A program made the translations under genes and the position numbers. Positions 33,554 to 44,825 of a DNA stretch of 64,000 bases are shown here, in pieces. Where the stretch lies: the NCBI GenBank assembly GCA_037157565.1, contig JAZHRO010000002.1, forward strand, positions 31,950,501-32,014,500. The letters run 5' to 3'. The first letter of the stretch is position 1; the number at the start of each line of letters is the position of its first letter. This DNA is from Thalassia testudinum (lineage: Eukaryota; Streptophyta; Magnoliopsida; Alismatales; Hydrocharitaceae). Below the pieces are notes generated by a model. The model made no database searches and was not told the origin of the DNA. It was given only the letters and a program-made list of their open reading frames with translations.

Positions 33554-34827
33554 GACAAACCCCGCACAGCTGGTCCAAACAGCAACGGGACAGGTTCTTG
33601 GCTGAGGCCAAGCACTATTTCTGGGATGATCCCATGCTGTTTCGCCTCTATGCTGATCAGATCATCAGGAGGTGCATCCCCGAAGACGAAGTTCAGAGTG
33701 TGCTTTCCTTTTGTCATGACCAAGCGTGTGGCGGCCACTTCTCTGGAAAGAAAACAGCAGCAAAAGTTTTGCAGTCTGGATTTTACTGGCCATCCCTATT
33801 TAAAGATGCACACATCTTTGCCAAGACTTGCTCATGCTGCCAAACACTGGGGACCATAACCAAGAAAGATATGATGCCCCTTCAGCCCATTTTGATTGTC
33901 GAAATCTTTGACATTTGGGGTATCGATTTTATGGGCCCCTTTCCACCATCCAATGGCTTCGAGTACATCTTGGTCTCGGTTGACTATGTTTCCAAATGAA
34001 TTGAAGCCATCGCCACCCGACGATGCGATCACAAGACTGTCATGGACTTTGTGAAGAAGAACATCTTTGCCCGATTTGGAATACCTAAGGCCATGATCAG
34101 TGATGGTGGAAGACATTTTATCCATTCCCAATTCCGTGCCTTACTTAGAAAATATGGGGTAAACCACCGCATTGCCACCCCGTATCATCCACAAACAAAT
34201 GGGCAGACTGAGGTCTCAAATAGACAAATCAAGAACATTTTACAGAAGACTGTGAGACCTGATAGGAAAGATTGGTCCACATGACTTGATGATGCCCTGT
34301 GGGCATACAGGACCGCTTTCAAGACCCCGAAAGGCATGTCGCCTTATCGCCTGGTCTTTGGCAAAGCCTGCCATCTTCTTGTCGAATTGGAACACCGAGC
34401 TTACTGGGCTATCAAGCAATGTAACATGGATCCCCAGTTAGCTGGTGCGCAAAGGACGCTTCAATTATCTGAGCTCGAAGAAATTCGTCGGGACGCCTTT
34501 GAAAATAGTTGACTGTATAAGGAGAAAATGAAAGCCGTCCACGACCGACTCATTCATAGAAAAACCTTTGAGCCTAACCAGCAAGTTTGGCGGTTTGATG
34601 CACCCCTGAAACTCTTCCCAGGGAAACTTAGGTCCAAATGGACAAGACCATTTCGGGTGGTTAAGCCCTATTCTAATGGGGCAGTTGAAATCGCTGATCT
34701 TAACACTAGGCACACTTTTACAGTTAATGGACAAAGATTGAAGCATTTCCTGGCCCAAGTACCCCCCAAGGAAAGTGTCACCCTCGTTGAGGGCTGGCAT
34801 CGAGCACCGCCCAGCTGGAGGCGTTAA
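33520..34827 (+). pseudogene. Integrase of element I
   Basis: HHCC zinc finger (FCHD, CGGH, KTCSCC), catalytic core with GIDFMGPF (Asp near 33926), MISDGG (Asp near 34099) and GQTEVSN (Glu near 34208), then [21 protein letters not shown] and TVNGQRLK, typical of the C-terminal part of gypsy integrases. Three in-frame stops, all TGA (33997, 34282, 34510), interrupt one frame; the first replaces the Trp of VSKWIEA (TGG to TGA). The frame ends at 34827 just before the GAGGCAACCC motif. Confidence 0.92.
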
Positions 34828-36071
34828 ACCCAACGCTTCCTGCGAGGCAACCCAGAGGATTCAAACTGATCTAGTAGTTTACGTCACTCAGGTACTATCT
34901 TTTTGAACCCTTTTGCATCCATGAATCTTCCAATGAGGACATTGTCCAACTTAAGCATGGGGGGGTGGTAAATTGCATAATCCTGAGCTCAATTAATCAG
35001 TCTTAGGCATTAGAAACTTGTCAATAGTGGGAAATAATACAAAAGAACTTAAACACTTAGACTTTTCAGGCCTTCAGGCTTAATCAGCCCTGGTGTCCGT
35101 TAAAATATGGATTTAGCGGCGAATCCTTGCAACCTTAAGCTATTCTAATCCACCTACTAAATAAGGTAATAAGTATACGACTTATCAACTCATCCTCTAA
35201 CTCAGGAAAACTTTAAGTCTAAGCATCTGCACACATTTTTGCACAGACTCACATCTAGGAGATTTTGACAGAAATTGGGTAGCTAATGAACTCTCTAGGG
35301 TGGTATGGCTGGCAAGTTGTTGTGGGTAATAGCCCATTGGCAGGTTGTCCAGAACCCAGCCACAGGCCATTTCTTTTTCGTTGCCTCTAGGTACATTTGA
35401 GATCAGGGAAGCCACCTACGAAAAAAAAAGAGGAAGAAGAAGAAAAGAAAATAAACCACACTTCATCGCACAAGTATGGCTAGCAAGTGATCGTGGGTAA
35501 CAGCCCATTGGTCGGTTGTCTAGAGCCCAACTGAATAATTGCACAAAAAAGACCAAAACACCTAAGGAAGAAGCGGGGAAGTAGTACAAGCCGAGGAGAT
35601 ATACACTGAAAAATCCTTGTGTTGACCCCAATTAAAACAAACATAGGGAGAAAGCTACCAATCGAACAAATACACCTTCAGGCAAAATTTATTTTCTTTT
35701 CTGGTCACCTAGAGGCGTAGAAACTCTAAGTCTGTCTCAATTACCGTTAAGTGAGTCTATCACAACATTCACACCAAGATGCTTAGCACTTAGGGTTTTG
35801 ACCGAGTTTTGGGTAGGTTGGGTAGCCGTAAAAAATTACCAACCCACACTGAATTCCGAAAAAAATTCTAAAAAAATATATATACGTATACATATGTATA
35901 GTTATATATACATTAAAGCAAGGATCCGGGCGATTCGTATTTTGGCAGACACCCAGGCGTTGCTTAGTCTTTGTAGATTAAGATCTTCGTATATTTCCTC
36001 TTATTGACAAGTAACGAAGTGTCTAAGCAATTACTTCTTGAATTCTGCAAGGAAATAAAGGCTAGAATAAA
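34828..36071 (+). other. 3' UTR of element I
   Basis: Non-coding. Contains GAGGCAACCC (about 34844), the internal hairpin-PPT module (34931-34967), and two copies of a roughly 57-bp unit (35303-35361 and 35474-35530) containing GTATGGCT, GGCAAGT, GTGGGTAA, AGCCCATTGG and GGTTGTC. A short TA/CA stretch lies at 35876-35912. Confidence 0.75.
34931..34967 (+). promoter_or_regulatory. Internal hairpin plus PPT-like tract, element I
   Basis: CAATG-AGGA-CATTG (34931-34944), then TTAAGCATGGGGGGGTG. Same layout as in A, D, E and F. Confidence 0.65.
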
Positions 36072-36108
36072 CCTTGCTAGGAACTAGCAAGGAGTAAGCA
36101 TGGGGGTA
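36072..36108 (+). promoter_or_regulatory. 3' hairpin and PPT of element I
   Basis: CCTTGCTAG (36072-36080) and CTAGCAAGG (36084-36092) form a perfect 9-bp stem with loop GAA, followed by AGTAAGCATGGGGGTA and the LTR. Relative to D and F, two T-A pairs have become C-G pairs on both sides, which is a compensatory change. Confidence 0.8.
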
Positions 36109-37519
36109 TGATAACACTACACAAGGGGGTGATAATTATGTTGAATATGGCCCATCTTTAGAATAAAAGGTACAACATAAGTAGAATAGGAGCATTGCAT
36201 GCATCATGTACCAGGATTGCTTATAAACTGTATTAATGGCCATTTGTGTAAGCATTTGTCAAAGCAGGCCTCAGATGAGCAATCGGACCACACGGATGGA
36301 TTCAGAACGACGAACGGACTCCAACGGACTCAAGATCGACCAAATCTGACATCTAGAGCTCCTATAATGGGCCCAAGAAGTTCTGACCATTGATCTGGAG
36401 ATCAACGAGCCATATTGCACCACGTCAGCCCCGCTCCATCACGCGCCGTGCCCTCATCCAGCCGAGATCAAATCTCATCCGTCGATCTTCGATCGAACGG
36501 TCAAGACTCGTGCGCCCGCCCTCGGTCTCCGCGACAAAGCGCGGGTGTGGTGCAACGGTTAGCGCGCACGCCTGCACGCATGCACGCGACGCGGGTTCGA
36601 GCCGCGCGGAGTCAAAATTGAAGACGGGAGACGGGCGTAGAGAAATTGGGCCGCTCTATCAGCAGCGGGAGGCTAGGATCTTGCCACCCGACGAGACCGC
36701 AGCTCACGAGCGTCCACGCGGGCGTGCATGCCGGGAGATGACGCACGCGCACACGCGTGCCCGAGGCGCGATCCCAGCTTAGCCGAGGAGGACTCTCAGC
36801 CATCCGATCTTTGATCGGATGGCTCTCGTTCAGCGGTCTCAGACGCATGAGGAGAAGAAACGACGCGGGCGGCTAACCAGTGGCTGGAGGGCTTCACCGA
36901 CGTTTTTGGGAGTGGTTTTAGCGACGCTCTGGATGTCGCTAAAGCCCCTTCTTCTTTTAGGAAGCCCTTAACTCTATTTAAACCCCCTCCAACCACCATT
37001 CAAGGCATTTACTCCCCTTGCAACTACTCCATCCTTCTCTTAGCAAGCTTTAGGCCCTCTTGTAATTGCCGGAGACGACGAGCCGCCGACGGAGCCTCCT
37101 CCACTGCCGTGGCTACCTCGTCGCTCTCCACACACACTCTCTGTCTCTCTTTTAGGCTTTCTATTACTTTTGTTGAAGCATGTATTTAATGTTGTAAGTT
37201 ATGAACTACAAGTGCATGTTTAATGAAGTTATTTTCCGTTCAATTGTCATTTTAATTTCCGTTCAAGTTGCATGATCAAACAAAGAACTTTCTAACCCTA
37301 AACCCTCTCTCTCTCTCTATCTCTCTATCTCACTTTTCAAAACTATATCTTTCGCAAGCAAAACTCCGCACTTTCCGTGACAAGTGATGAGAAAAAATCT
37401 GATTTCCACACCTCCCTGAGACCGACATTCGGACTCACCTCCGTTTACTTATATTAAAACCAACGTTGCAAGTGCAACTATAACGACACCTCTTAACACA
37501 CACACACTAAGACACGTCA
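36109..37519 (+). repeat. 3' LTR of element I (1411 bp)
   Basis: TGATAACACTAC...ACACGTCA. About 5% different from 24040-25431 by eye. The tRNA-like A box (36548-36558, TGGTGCAACGG) and B box (36594-36603, GGTTCGAGCC) are retained, as is the TATTTAAA near 36974. Confidence 0.9.
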
Positions 37520-38382
37520 TTCTCTCGCCTCATGGGAGTTGTGCTATACTGTCAAACTTACCACCGAAGCAAAAAGATTCGGGCACACCGCTTATTCCCT
37601 GTAGCATCCAAGGCTGCAATTTTAACCGTGCCCTGCTTGATCTAGGATCTTCCATAAATCTCATACCGACCATCATGCTCGAAAAATTTTCATTGGGAAA
37701 TCTGAAACCCACCCCTGTCACATTACAGTTGGCAGATCGTTCTGTCAAAATCCCAAACGGTGTGGTGGAAGACGTGGTGGTTAGGGTCAACGCTCTCTGT
37801 TTTCCTGTTAACTTTCTTATTTTAGATATGGAAGTTCCTAGTTCACTTTCTGATTGTCCGATCATCCTCAGTCGACCTTTCTTGGCCACAGCCCGTGCCT
37901 TTATCGACTACAAGTCGGGCTGTATTGAGAATGCCGTTGGATCTGAAAAGATCAAGCTTAACAACTTCAAGGCAACCAAGAACTTTGATTGTCATTGTAT
38001 CGAGGATGACACATCTGACGAGGACATGATCGTCAGCGCATGTATCGGACTAATTGGGACCTATTTAGACTGCTGCAGATTACCTGACGACTGCCTAATC
38101 AACACATACTGTGACGTTCCCCCACCCCTCCCTTATCCTGTACCTTTTCCTAGCCAGACTTCTGACGAGGTTTTCTCCGCTTCCCATACCTCGTGGTCTG
38201 AGCCATATCCGTACTGCTCACCACCGATCCATATTCTTGAAGACCGGATTGCCCTTTCTTTCCTACCAAATCAGGCGGATTTGCAACTCCACACTAGGAC
38301 CTTGAGCCCACATCCTACTCACTGGGGCTATTCCTTTTTGGATCCATCTATCCAAAGAGCCCCTCATCTTGGCCAATCTTAG
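37520..38382 (+). pseudogene. Protease part of the mini-Gag-Pro ORF of element B
   Basis: Continues the frame broken by I: KDSGTPLIPCSIQGC, then the active site DLGSS (Asp codon 37639-37641), NLIPT, LQLADRS, VVEDVVVRV and CPIILSRPFLATARAF. The usual ILGRPF reads ILSRPF. After protease, a roughly 130-residue Cys/Pro/Ser/Tyr-rich tail ends at 38382; no RT follows. The organisation equals that of A, so the tail stands where Pol would begin. Open after I, but the upstream half has three stops. Confidence 0.85.
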
Positions 38383-39718
38383 GGCCAATTTCTTCCTTCT
38401 AACTGGTGCTCCGATCCGCCTGGAACACTCTCGTCCCATGAAATGCCAGACCTTTCACCATCCACCATCAGTTTTCAAGCCACTATCACAATCTCTTCAC
38501 TTTTCACTTCACCACCCACCATCCACCCACCCTACCACCCTGTTGTATACCCTACACCTTAACTGTCATTACCCGATCTTTCGTCCTTTCTCTACCTTTC
38601 CCTACATGCATATGAGGTCATAGCATTGTTTGGCATGGGGGGGTGGATAGGCATCCATAGGATCTGGGTATTTTATGGTATCATGCAGTTCCCACCTATT
38701 TATAAATATGCAAGAAAAAGAAAAGAAAACAAAATAATAAATATATATATAATATATATATATAATAATAATAAATGATGTTTAGTAATGATCTGAAAGC
38801 TGAAACAAAAATACAATAAGTGTTTATGGATATTCAATCACTGTTTTGAAGACTTTCCAGGCCACAGAAGCTTGATTCGCTCAGGCTCGGCTTAATTCAC
38901 TTGAGCATTAACAAAATAGATTGGAATCTCTCCTAACTAAGGACGTATTCTTGTACCTGAGACACCAGTACAGGATCTGTTGGTTTGCTTCTACTTGAGA
39001 GCTTAAGTAAACTTGTTTCACACTACACATATCAGGAAAGACCAGGTGAACATATGATCCAACCCTAGTGTTCATTAGGGAAGGTGGAGTCCTTACTTGT
39101 GCGTGCAGGTAGACTTTTTATCCCAGGTTTTAGCCTTGTGCTTAGGGAAAACTCTTTCTACCAAAAAGAAACTCTCCCACCAAAAAGAAAAGTGTGCTCC
39201 TCCAAATAAAGTTGTAAGAGATATACTGACACGTGTTTCAAAAAAAAAAAAAAGATATGCAAATAAGTCAGTATATCTCACAAAGTCGTTACCCTAAAAA
39301 AAAGGGTTCTATCCTGTTCTCTTTGAGCCACAAATATCAAAAAAATGGAGTTGAGTTTCCATCATCTCTTTAAGGGTAAATCCGAAAACACGAGCTGAAA
39401 TTGGGACCAACCTTTACTTAAAAATTCGTGAAACCCTGGGCTTGAGTCTTAATGTTCATCTGATCAGTCTTGATCCTTCACTATGCACAAGCCATAATCT
39501 CTTGAGCTCTTGAGTACGGCAAAAACCTCCTGGGTCCGGGAAATAGTACTTAAGGTTTAAATATCAAGAGTCCAGATTAGTTGAGAGATGATCTATGTCA
39601 TGTGAGACTTAAAGTACTGGTAGTCTTCTCTGCAATTGGTTCTCACAGTATCCAACAATAAACACACCTATGTTGCCTCCGAAGAAAATATTCAGCTTAA
39701 GATCATTTCTAAATACTA
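38383..39718 (+). other. 3' UTR of element B
   Basis: A C/T/A-rich start (38383-38600), then TATGA-GG-TCATA (38611-38622) and a TGGCATGGGGGGGTG tract (38631-38645), then a TA run (38730-38775). At 39061-39115 lies a 55-base block, with GGTGGAGTCCTTAC and GTGCGTGCAGGTAGACT, that matches element E (54536-54590 on the minus strand) at all but one position by eye. Nothing coding recognised. Confidence 0.75.
38611..38645 (+). promoter_or_regulatory. Internal hairpin plus PPT-like tract, element B
   Basis: TATGA and TCATA pair around GG, followed by TGGCATGGGGGGGTG. The stem sequence differs from AATGAGGACATT in the other families, yet pairing is kept. Confidence 0.55.
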
Positions 39719-39755
39719 TTTTGCTATGGACTCGCAAAAGATAGGCATGGGGGTA
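39719..39755 (+). promoter_or_regulatory. 3' hairpin and PPT of element B
   Basis: TTTTGC (39719-39724) and GCAAAA (39734-39739), then GATAGGCATGGGGGTA up to the LTR. The inner part of the stem (CTATGGACTC) is partly unpaired, so this is the weakest of the six. Confidence 0.7.
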
Positions 39756-41568
39756 TGATTGCACCACAAAAATACACCTGCAATAGTGCCTTCTTGTGCT
39801 ATTTCCTAGTATTACCAACGCATATTAGGGTTCTCTAATCGCATTTGTAAAAATACTTGCATGCATGCATTTAATTTAGAAGGGAGGAGAATGAAATAAA
39901 ATGGCCTCGCGATTACATTTTTCCTCAAGTGCATCTTTGCAAAATCCACCATCTTTTTATTTTTTCCACTTGATTTTGAAATGCTTCTTGCAGCTGCAAC
40001 TTGCCATTCCATGCTCTCCACCCCTCTCCCTGCCAGCCCTTGCCTACGGCTGCCATTCCCTGCCGTGGCCATGCATGAGCCATGCACGGCCATGCCTTCT
40101 TCTCCTATAAAAAGCCACGTCTCCTTCTCGCAAAAACAGGCCTGGTCCCAGCCAAAAAATGCAGCAGCACACCTTCTCCTTCCAGGCCACCACCATCCTC
40201 TCCTCCCTCTCCCTCCATACGCCGGCTCCCCTCCTCCAAGGAGACACTCGGTGAGCAGGAGCCCTCACTGTGGTGCACACCAGCACAGTGAGACCACCAC
40301 CGCCCAACTCTTCAAAGAGCCGGTGGGCGTGGTGGCTCTTTTCTAGTCTTTTTTCCCGTTCAGCACCTTCTTTCATTAGAGTGGCAGCTTCAAGCTTGAA
40401 GCTCAAAGCTTCGCTCGTATGCCATGTAGTAGCTGAAAGAAGGCAGCAGCAGCATGCAGCAGCCGCCCAGCGTCCTTCCGCACGTGCCTACAGGCACCCT
40501 CGCCCTCCACGCGCGCCTGCAGGCCTCTCCGCCTCCCACTTTCTCCACCCTGTCGCGCACCCTTCCGCCTGCAACCGGCCTCCGTGCATCACTGCAGCTG
40601 CTGGCCAAGTACTTCCCCGCCCCCTGCCAGCACCTGCAAGCCTCCGCGGAAGCTGTAGGTGCCCTCGCCACCCTCTCTGCGCGCTCTGTCGCAAGCTTCT
40701 CCGCTCGCAACCGGCCAGCGCAAGCCTTCTCCCTCGCGCGCCAGCCCGCACGCGCCAGTCACGAGCCGGCCACACTCACACCACCTGCAGCTCCCAGTTG
40801 CGTGGCACGGACAACTACTGTAGCCACTGTTCACGCGAGTCTGCGCGACACTGTGGCTACAGTGGGGTAACTGGTGAGCTTCTCACTTTACCGGTCACCC
40901 GGCACGCCGCAACCGGCCCTCGCCCGTGCACGTGCCCGCCCGCGCGTCTGCCAGCCCTCTCCCAACATCTGCGTCGCCTGCCCTCTTTGCCCACGGGCGG
41001 CTGCGAGCGCCCGTGCCAACCTTCGCGCAGCACGGTGCGCTACGTCTCCTCTCCACACCCTTCACCCTCCAGCGCATGCTCCTCTACACGCATACGTGCC
41101 TGCGCACGAGTTTGAACCACCAGACGATGCCCTTCGCGTGCAAACGGCTTAAAATGCCCTTTCTCGCCTCCAGCAGAGCAGCTGCTCTCTCTCTCTCTCT
41201 CACTCTCTCTCACAACACTCTCTCACTCTCTCTTAACACCGACGCTCACACACACCTACACTAACACTTCCACACACCCACACGCACCTATGCACTATTA
41301 TATACATATACATATACGTATACATATATATATTGATATATATATACATATATTTATATACATATACATATATATATATATACTTATATTTATACATATA
41401 GTAGTACTTATATACTTATGTATTAGTATACATACATATATATATATCTGTATACTTATATATATACATATATCTATATACTTTTATATATATATATATA
41501 TATATTTATACATATATCTATACATATATTAGTACTTATATAACTATGTATTAGTTTATATACATACA

Positions 41569-41618
<50 letters not shown>

Positions 41619-42682
41619 TACATACATATATACATATATTTATATACATATATATATATATATACTTATATCTATATATATACTATTACCTATATAACTG
41701 AGTATAGATACATACATATATATATCTATATAACTTTATATATATATACATATACATACATATCTAGCTACATATACCTATATATACATATATTATTATA
41801 TATATATATATATATACATATATATATAGACATCTATATAGTATTATATACATACATACATATATATATATACATCTATACATATATCTATCTATACATA
41901 TAGCTACATATATACATATATATATACATATATATACCTATATATAACCATATATACATATAGATATATTTACATATATACATATATAGATATATTTTCA
42001 CATTATTTACCATACGGGGTATCGCGGGAATATGTGCACCAGTTGCTGATATTCCCCGATACACGCGTACAAAAAGCGTGGTCACATATATCTTCCACCA
42101 TCCATCCCACACTCGTTGCGGCACCTAGTCCTGTCGGTTGCATCTTTCTAGACGACGATTGACTTGACACCATGCTACACTCCATCTCTGCCTCCATCCC
42201 CACCCTTTTATACTTATATAATATATACATATATATATACACTGTATTTACTTTATTTCTGTTTAGCTTTCCTTTAGTAAAAAGATAAAAAAAATATAAA
42301 AGGGAAAAGATAATCCTCGACTTGCAGGTACTCTGTCTTGCAAATAGCAAGACCAGTTTTGGAACCCTATTTTGGCTCAAAGCCAAGAACCCAATTTTGA
42401 GGGTGTGCCTCAAGGACAAAGATTACCAGAAAAAATCTAAATAGAAAAAACACCAAAAACACAATAAACAACCCGAAGAGACTCGTTATAGGAAAGGCGT
42501 AGAAACTTAACTTGTACCCCACTTCCCTGAGTTCAACCCTGGGCCTAAAAGTGACAAGATAAAATCAAGTAGGCCAGGTTAAAAATTTTGTAAAGAGATG
42601 GTTAGGTCCGATTTAGGTTAACCACTATATACACTTCAACGATAAAATCATCATATTAACAACCTATTCGGGTCTGACACCA
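39756..42682 (+). repeat. 3' LTR of element B (2927 bp)
   Basis: TGATTGCACCAC...GGGTCTGACACCA. TATA box 40106-40114, CT run near 41187-41235, microsatellite about 41290-42000 (longer than in the 5' LTR), hairpin from about 42019. Followed by the target duplication ATAGT. Confidence 0.92.
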
Positions 42683-43144
42683 ATAGTGCTATCACGAGGC
42701 ATCAAATGCCAAGGAACCCTTCGAGGTGTGGTGATGGAAGCGAGGAATCGATACAGACCGTGTTGAGGGCCAATCCAAGGTTGTACTTATAAGGATAACA
42801 AAAAAAAATTACATAAAGAAAAATTACAAAAACATCATTTCCTTCTCTCTCTTATATAATACACTTGCAAGTTGAATCAAGATTGATTGCATACATGCAC
42901 AGATGCTTCAATTTATGGGGTCAACAAAACCTTGGGCAGGCTTAGTGGTCTAACAAACCTTGTCGGTGACCCAAAACAACAACCAATTGGAATCTGATAG
43001 GATAAAGAAGTTTTATCTTTGTCAGTATTAGAGAATCTCTAAGTCTAAATCTTGAGATTTTGAGCTTATTCTCTGAGAGTTAATTAAATGAGGGAAACTT
43101 TACTTTTGTACCCTATCCTAAGAGGACTGCCTCATGATCATAGT
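42683..43144 (+). other. 3' UTR of element D, right part
   Basis: Resumes the repeat broken by B (ATAGTGCTATCACGAGG), then leads to the PPT. No ORF. The join with 18664-18671 restores the GGACAGTGCTATC unit known from A. Confidence 0.75.
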
Positions 43145-43183
43145 GTTTTGCTAGGGACTAGCAAAACTTAGGCATGGGAGCAT
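43145..43183 (+). promoter_or_regulatory. 3' hairpin and PPT of element D
   Basis: GTTTTGCTAG (43145-43154) and CTAGCAAAAC (43158-43167) form a perfect 10-bp stem with a GGA loop, followed by TTAGGCATGGGAGCAT and the LTR start. This is the best-preserved of the six 3' hairpins, although D is the oldest element here. Confidence 0.8.
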
Positions 43184-44825
43184 TGATTATCCTCTGTGTG
43201 TATCCCCTTGGATGGGAACACCATCATGAGTTATAACTAGCTCAATTTCATCTTATAAAGTCAATAAAAGCTCCTACATATCAGTCAAAAGGACTCTTGA
43301 GCAGGATGAATTATTTTAAGAAGAAAAGATGAAAATAGGATTATTTCTACAATTTTACCATCTTATCAAAAATACAGAATAACCACGGGGTATGCTAAGG
43401 GTTTATTAAAGGTCATTTAGTCATTAATGCCTAATAAGTGGGTCCATTTAGACAGAAATGGGTTTTCACGAATTTCAAGAATTAATAGACATCTGAACCC
43501 CTAAAAACATATTTGCTTAATTAACTGAGGTTTTGGTCAAGATAAAATTCACATAAACCCTCTAAAATTTATAGAAAAATATTCTCTAAGGTTTACCATC
43601 TTTGAATTGACCATCAGAACCCATTTTGACTCAAAATAGAGTTACAAACAGACTGTTGCCATAATTTAGGTTTTCACAAAAATGACCCAATCAAATGAGG
43701 TCAAAACCAAAATCCAACTCGACCATTGGGTTCCTTAAGTTCAAATTAGGTTTGTATCAAAATTTGAGCCCAATCTGAGATTATTTCGACCTAGTCTAGC
43801 TCTTATTCTCTCAAATAACCCCTCAACTTTTGAAATTATTACAAAAACCCCCTAACTTCTTCATCTTCTTCACAGAAATACCCCTTCCGCCATTACTGTG
43901 TGAACCCAAGAACCGTCGACCTTCATTCAAGAGATTCTCCCTGATTTCACAATGAAATCCTTCCAAATTTGGAAGGAAGATTCTTGAGGAGTTGCTCTTC
44001 AATCTATGGTAGGTCTTACCTTCCAAATCTCGCCCAAGAGTTCAGGCGAACTCTTGGAAATCCTAAACCTTTTCCATGATTTTCGATCTTTCAAAGCTTG
44101 GTTTCCAAGCTTTGAAGCTCACTCTTTGGCCTATAAAAGACCTCCTTGACATCCCCTTCTTCTTCAGCAACTTTTTAGGCCCAAGTCCTCTTCTCTTCTC
44201 CTTCTCCGGCCTACTTCAAAGTTTGCTCTGATGACCTTCTTCCTCTGGCTTCTTCACCCACCGCCATGTACAATAGGCGGTGGGATCGTCTTCCTCAAGT
44301 TCTTTCGTGCCTTACAATGCCAGCAGGCTTCTCCATCTTTCGTCATCCTTGCCAATCTCCCTCACCGAAGCCTTTTCCTTCTTCAACACTAGCCTATCAC
44401 AGTTGGCATTTCCTCCGCCTTCTCTTCATCTTCTAGGCACTCCATTCGACTCCTCATCGTCTACTGATTCCCTCCATACTTCTAAACTTCGGTTTCAACC
44501 TCCAACTAGCCCACTCCGTCGTCGTCTCCCCCGTCTCTAGCATACCTTCGGTGACCTTGACATCCCGCTACACTCCACCAAATTGATCGCCGCCACTTCC
44601 AAAAGCTTCACCTCATCCACGCAAACAAAACCCCTCAAGAAATTGAGGGGTTTGTTTGCCCTAATCACCTACCGAACACCACCACCATCACATTCATAAT
44701 CTGCCGTCATCGGACCTCCTTACTCACTCACATGAACCACCAAGACCACCATCACGTTTGCCATCTTCAGGCGATCCTCCTAAGTATATTTAACGTGGCC
44801 GCGAGGCTATTTTCTTCTTTTCAAG
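43184..44825 (+). repeat. 3' LTR of element D (truncated)
   Basis: Starts TGATTATCCTCTG after the PPT; homologous to about 8930-10550. TATA box TATAAAAGA at 44132-44140. Similarity stops at 44825 where a reverse LTR begins; the missing roughly 1.1 kb is not found to the right, so it probably lies beyond the window, displaced by later insertions. Confidence 0.7.

Larger units (their letters stand above)
24040..37519 (+). mobile_element. Element I: Athila-type gag-pol element nested in B
   Basis: 5' LTR 24040-25431, primer site 25436-25453, leader, gag fragment, RT-RNase H, integrase, 3' UTR, PPT and 3' LTR 36109-37519. Flanks TTCGC (24035-24039) and TTCTC (37520-37524) look like a 5-bp duplication with one change; removing I rejoins the B frame in phase. 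It is the only + strand element here with RT and integrase. It is broken by a gag-protease deletion, one frameshift, three TGA codons and a reverse LTR. By eye the LTRs differ about 5%. Confidence 0.87.
18672..42682 (+). mobile_element. Element B: non-autonomous Athila-type element nested in D
   Basis: Complete: 5' LTR 18672-21407, primer site 21417-21434, leader, mini-Gag-protease frame (22810-24039 and 37520-38382), 3' UTR, PPT and 3' LTR 39756-42682. The flanks are ACAGT (18667-18671) and ATAGT (42683-42687), a 5-bp target duplication with one change. The internal part is split by element I. Like A it lacks capsid core, RT, RNase H and integrase. By eye the LTRs differ by about 5%, plus length changes in a TA-rich microsatellite. 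Confidence 0.88.
8871..44825 (+). mobile_element. Element D: old, heavily interrupted Athila-like element
   Basis: The pieces are a 5' LTR copy (about 8871-11631), gag-like remnants (11961-12083, 16121-17700), a 3' UTR (17919-18671 and 42683-43144), PPT (43145-43183) and a truncated 3' LTR (43184-44825). The join across element B is supported by a 3'-UTR repeat that is split by B and by the ACAGT/ATAGT duplication. A reverse LTR-like block (12110-16110) splits its gag. No RT or integrase is visible. The LTR copies are clearly diverged, so D is the oldest layer. Confidence 0.65.
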
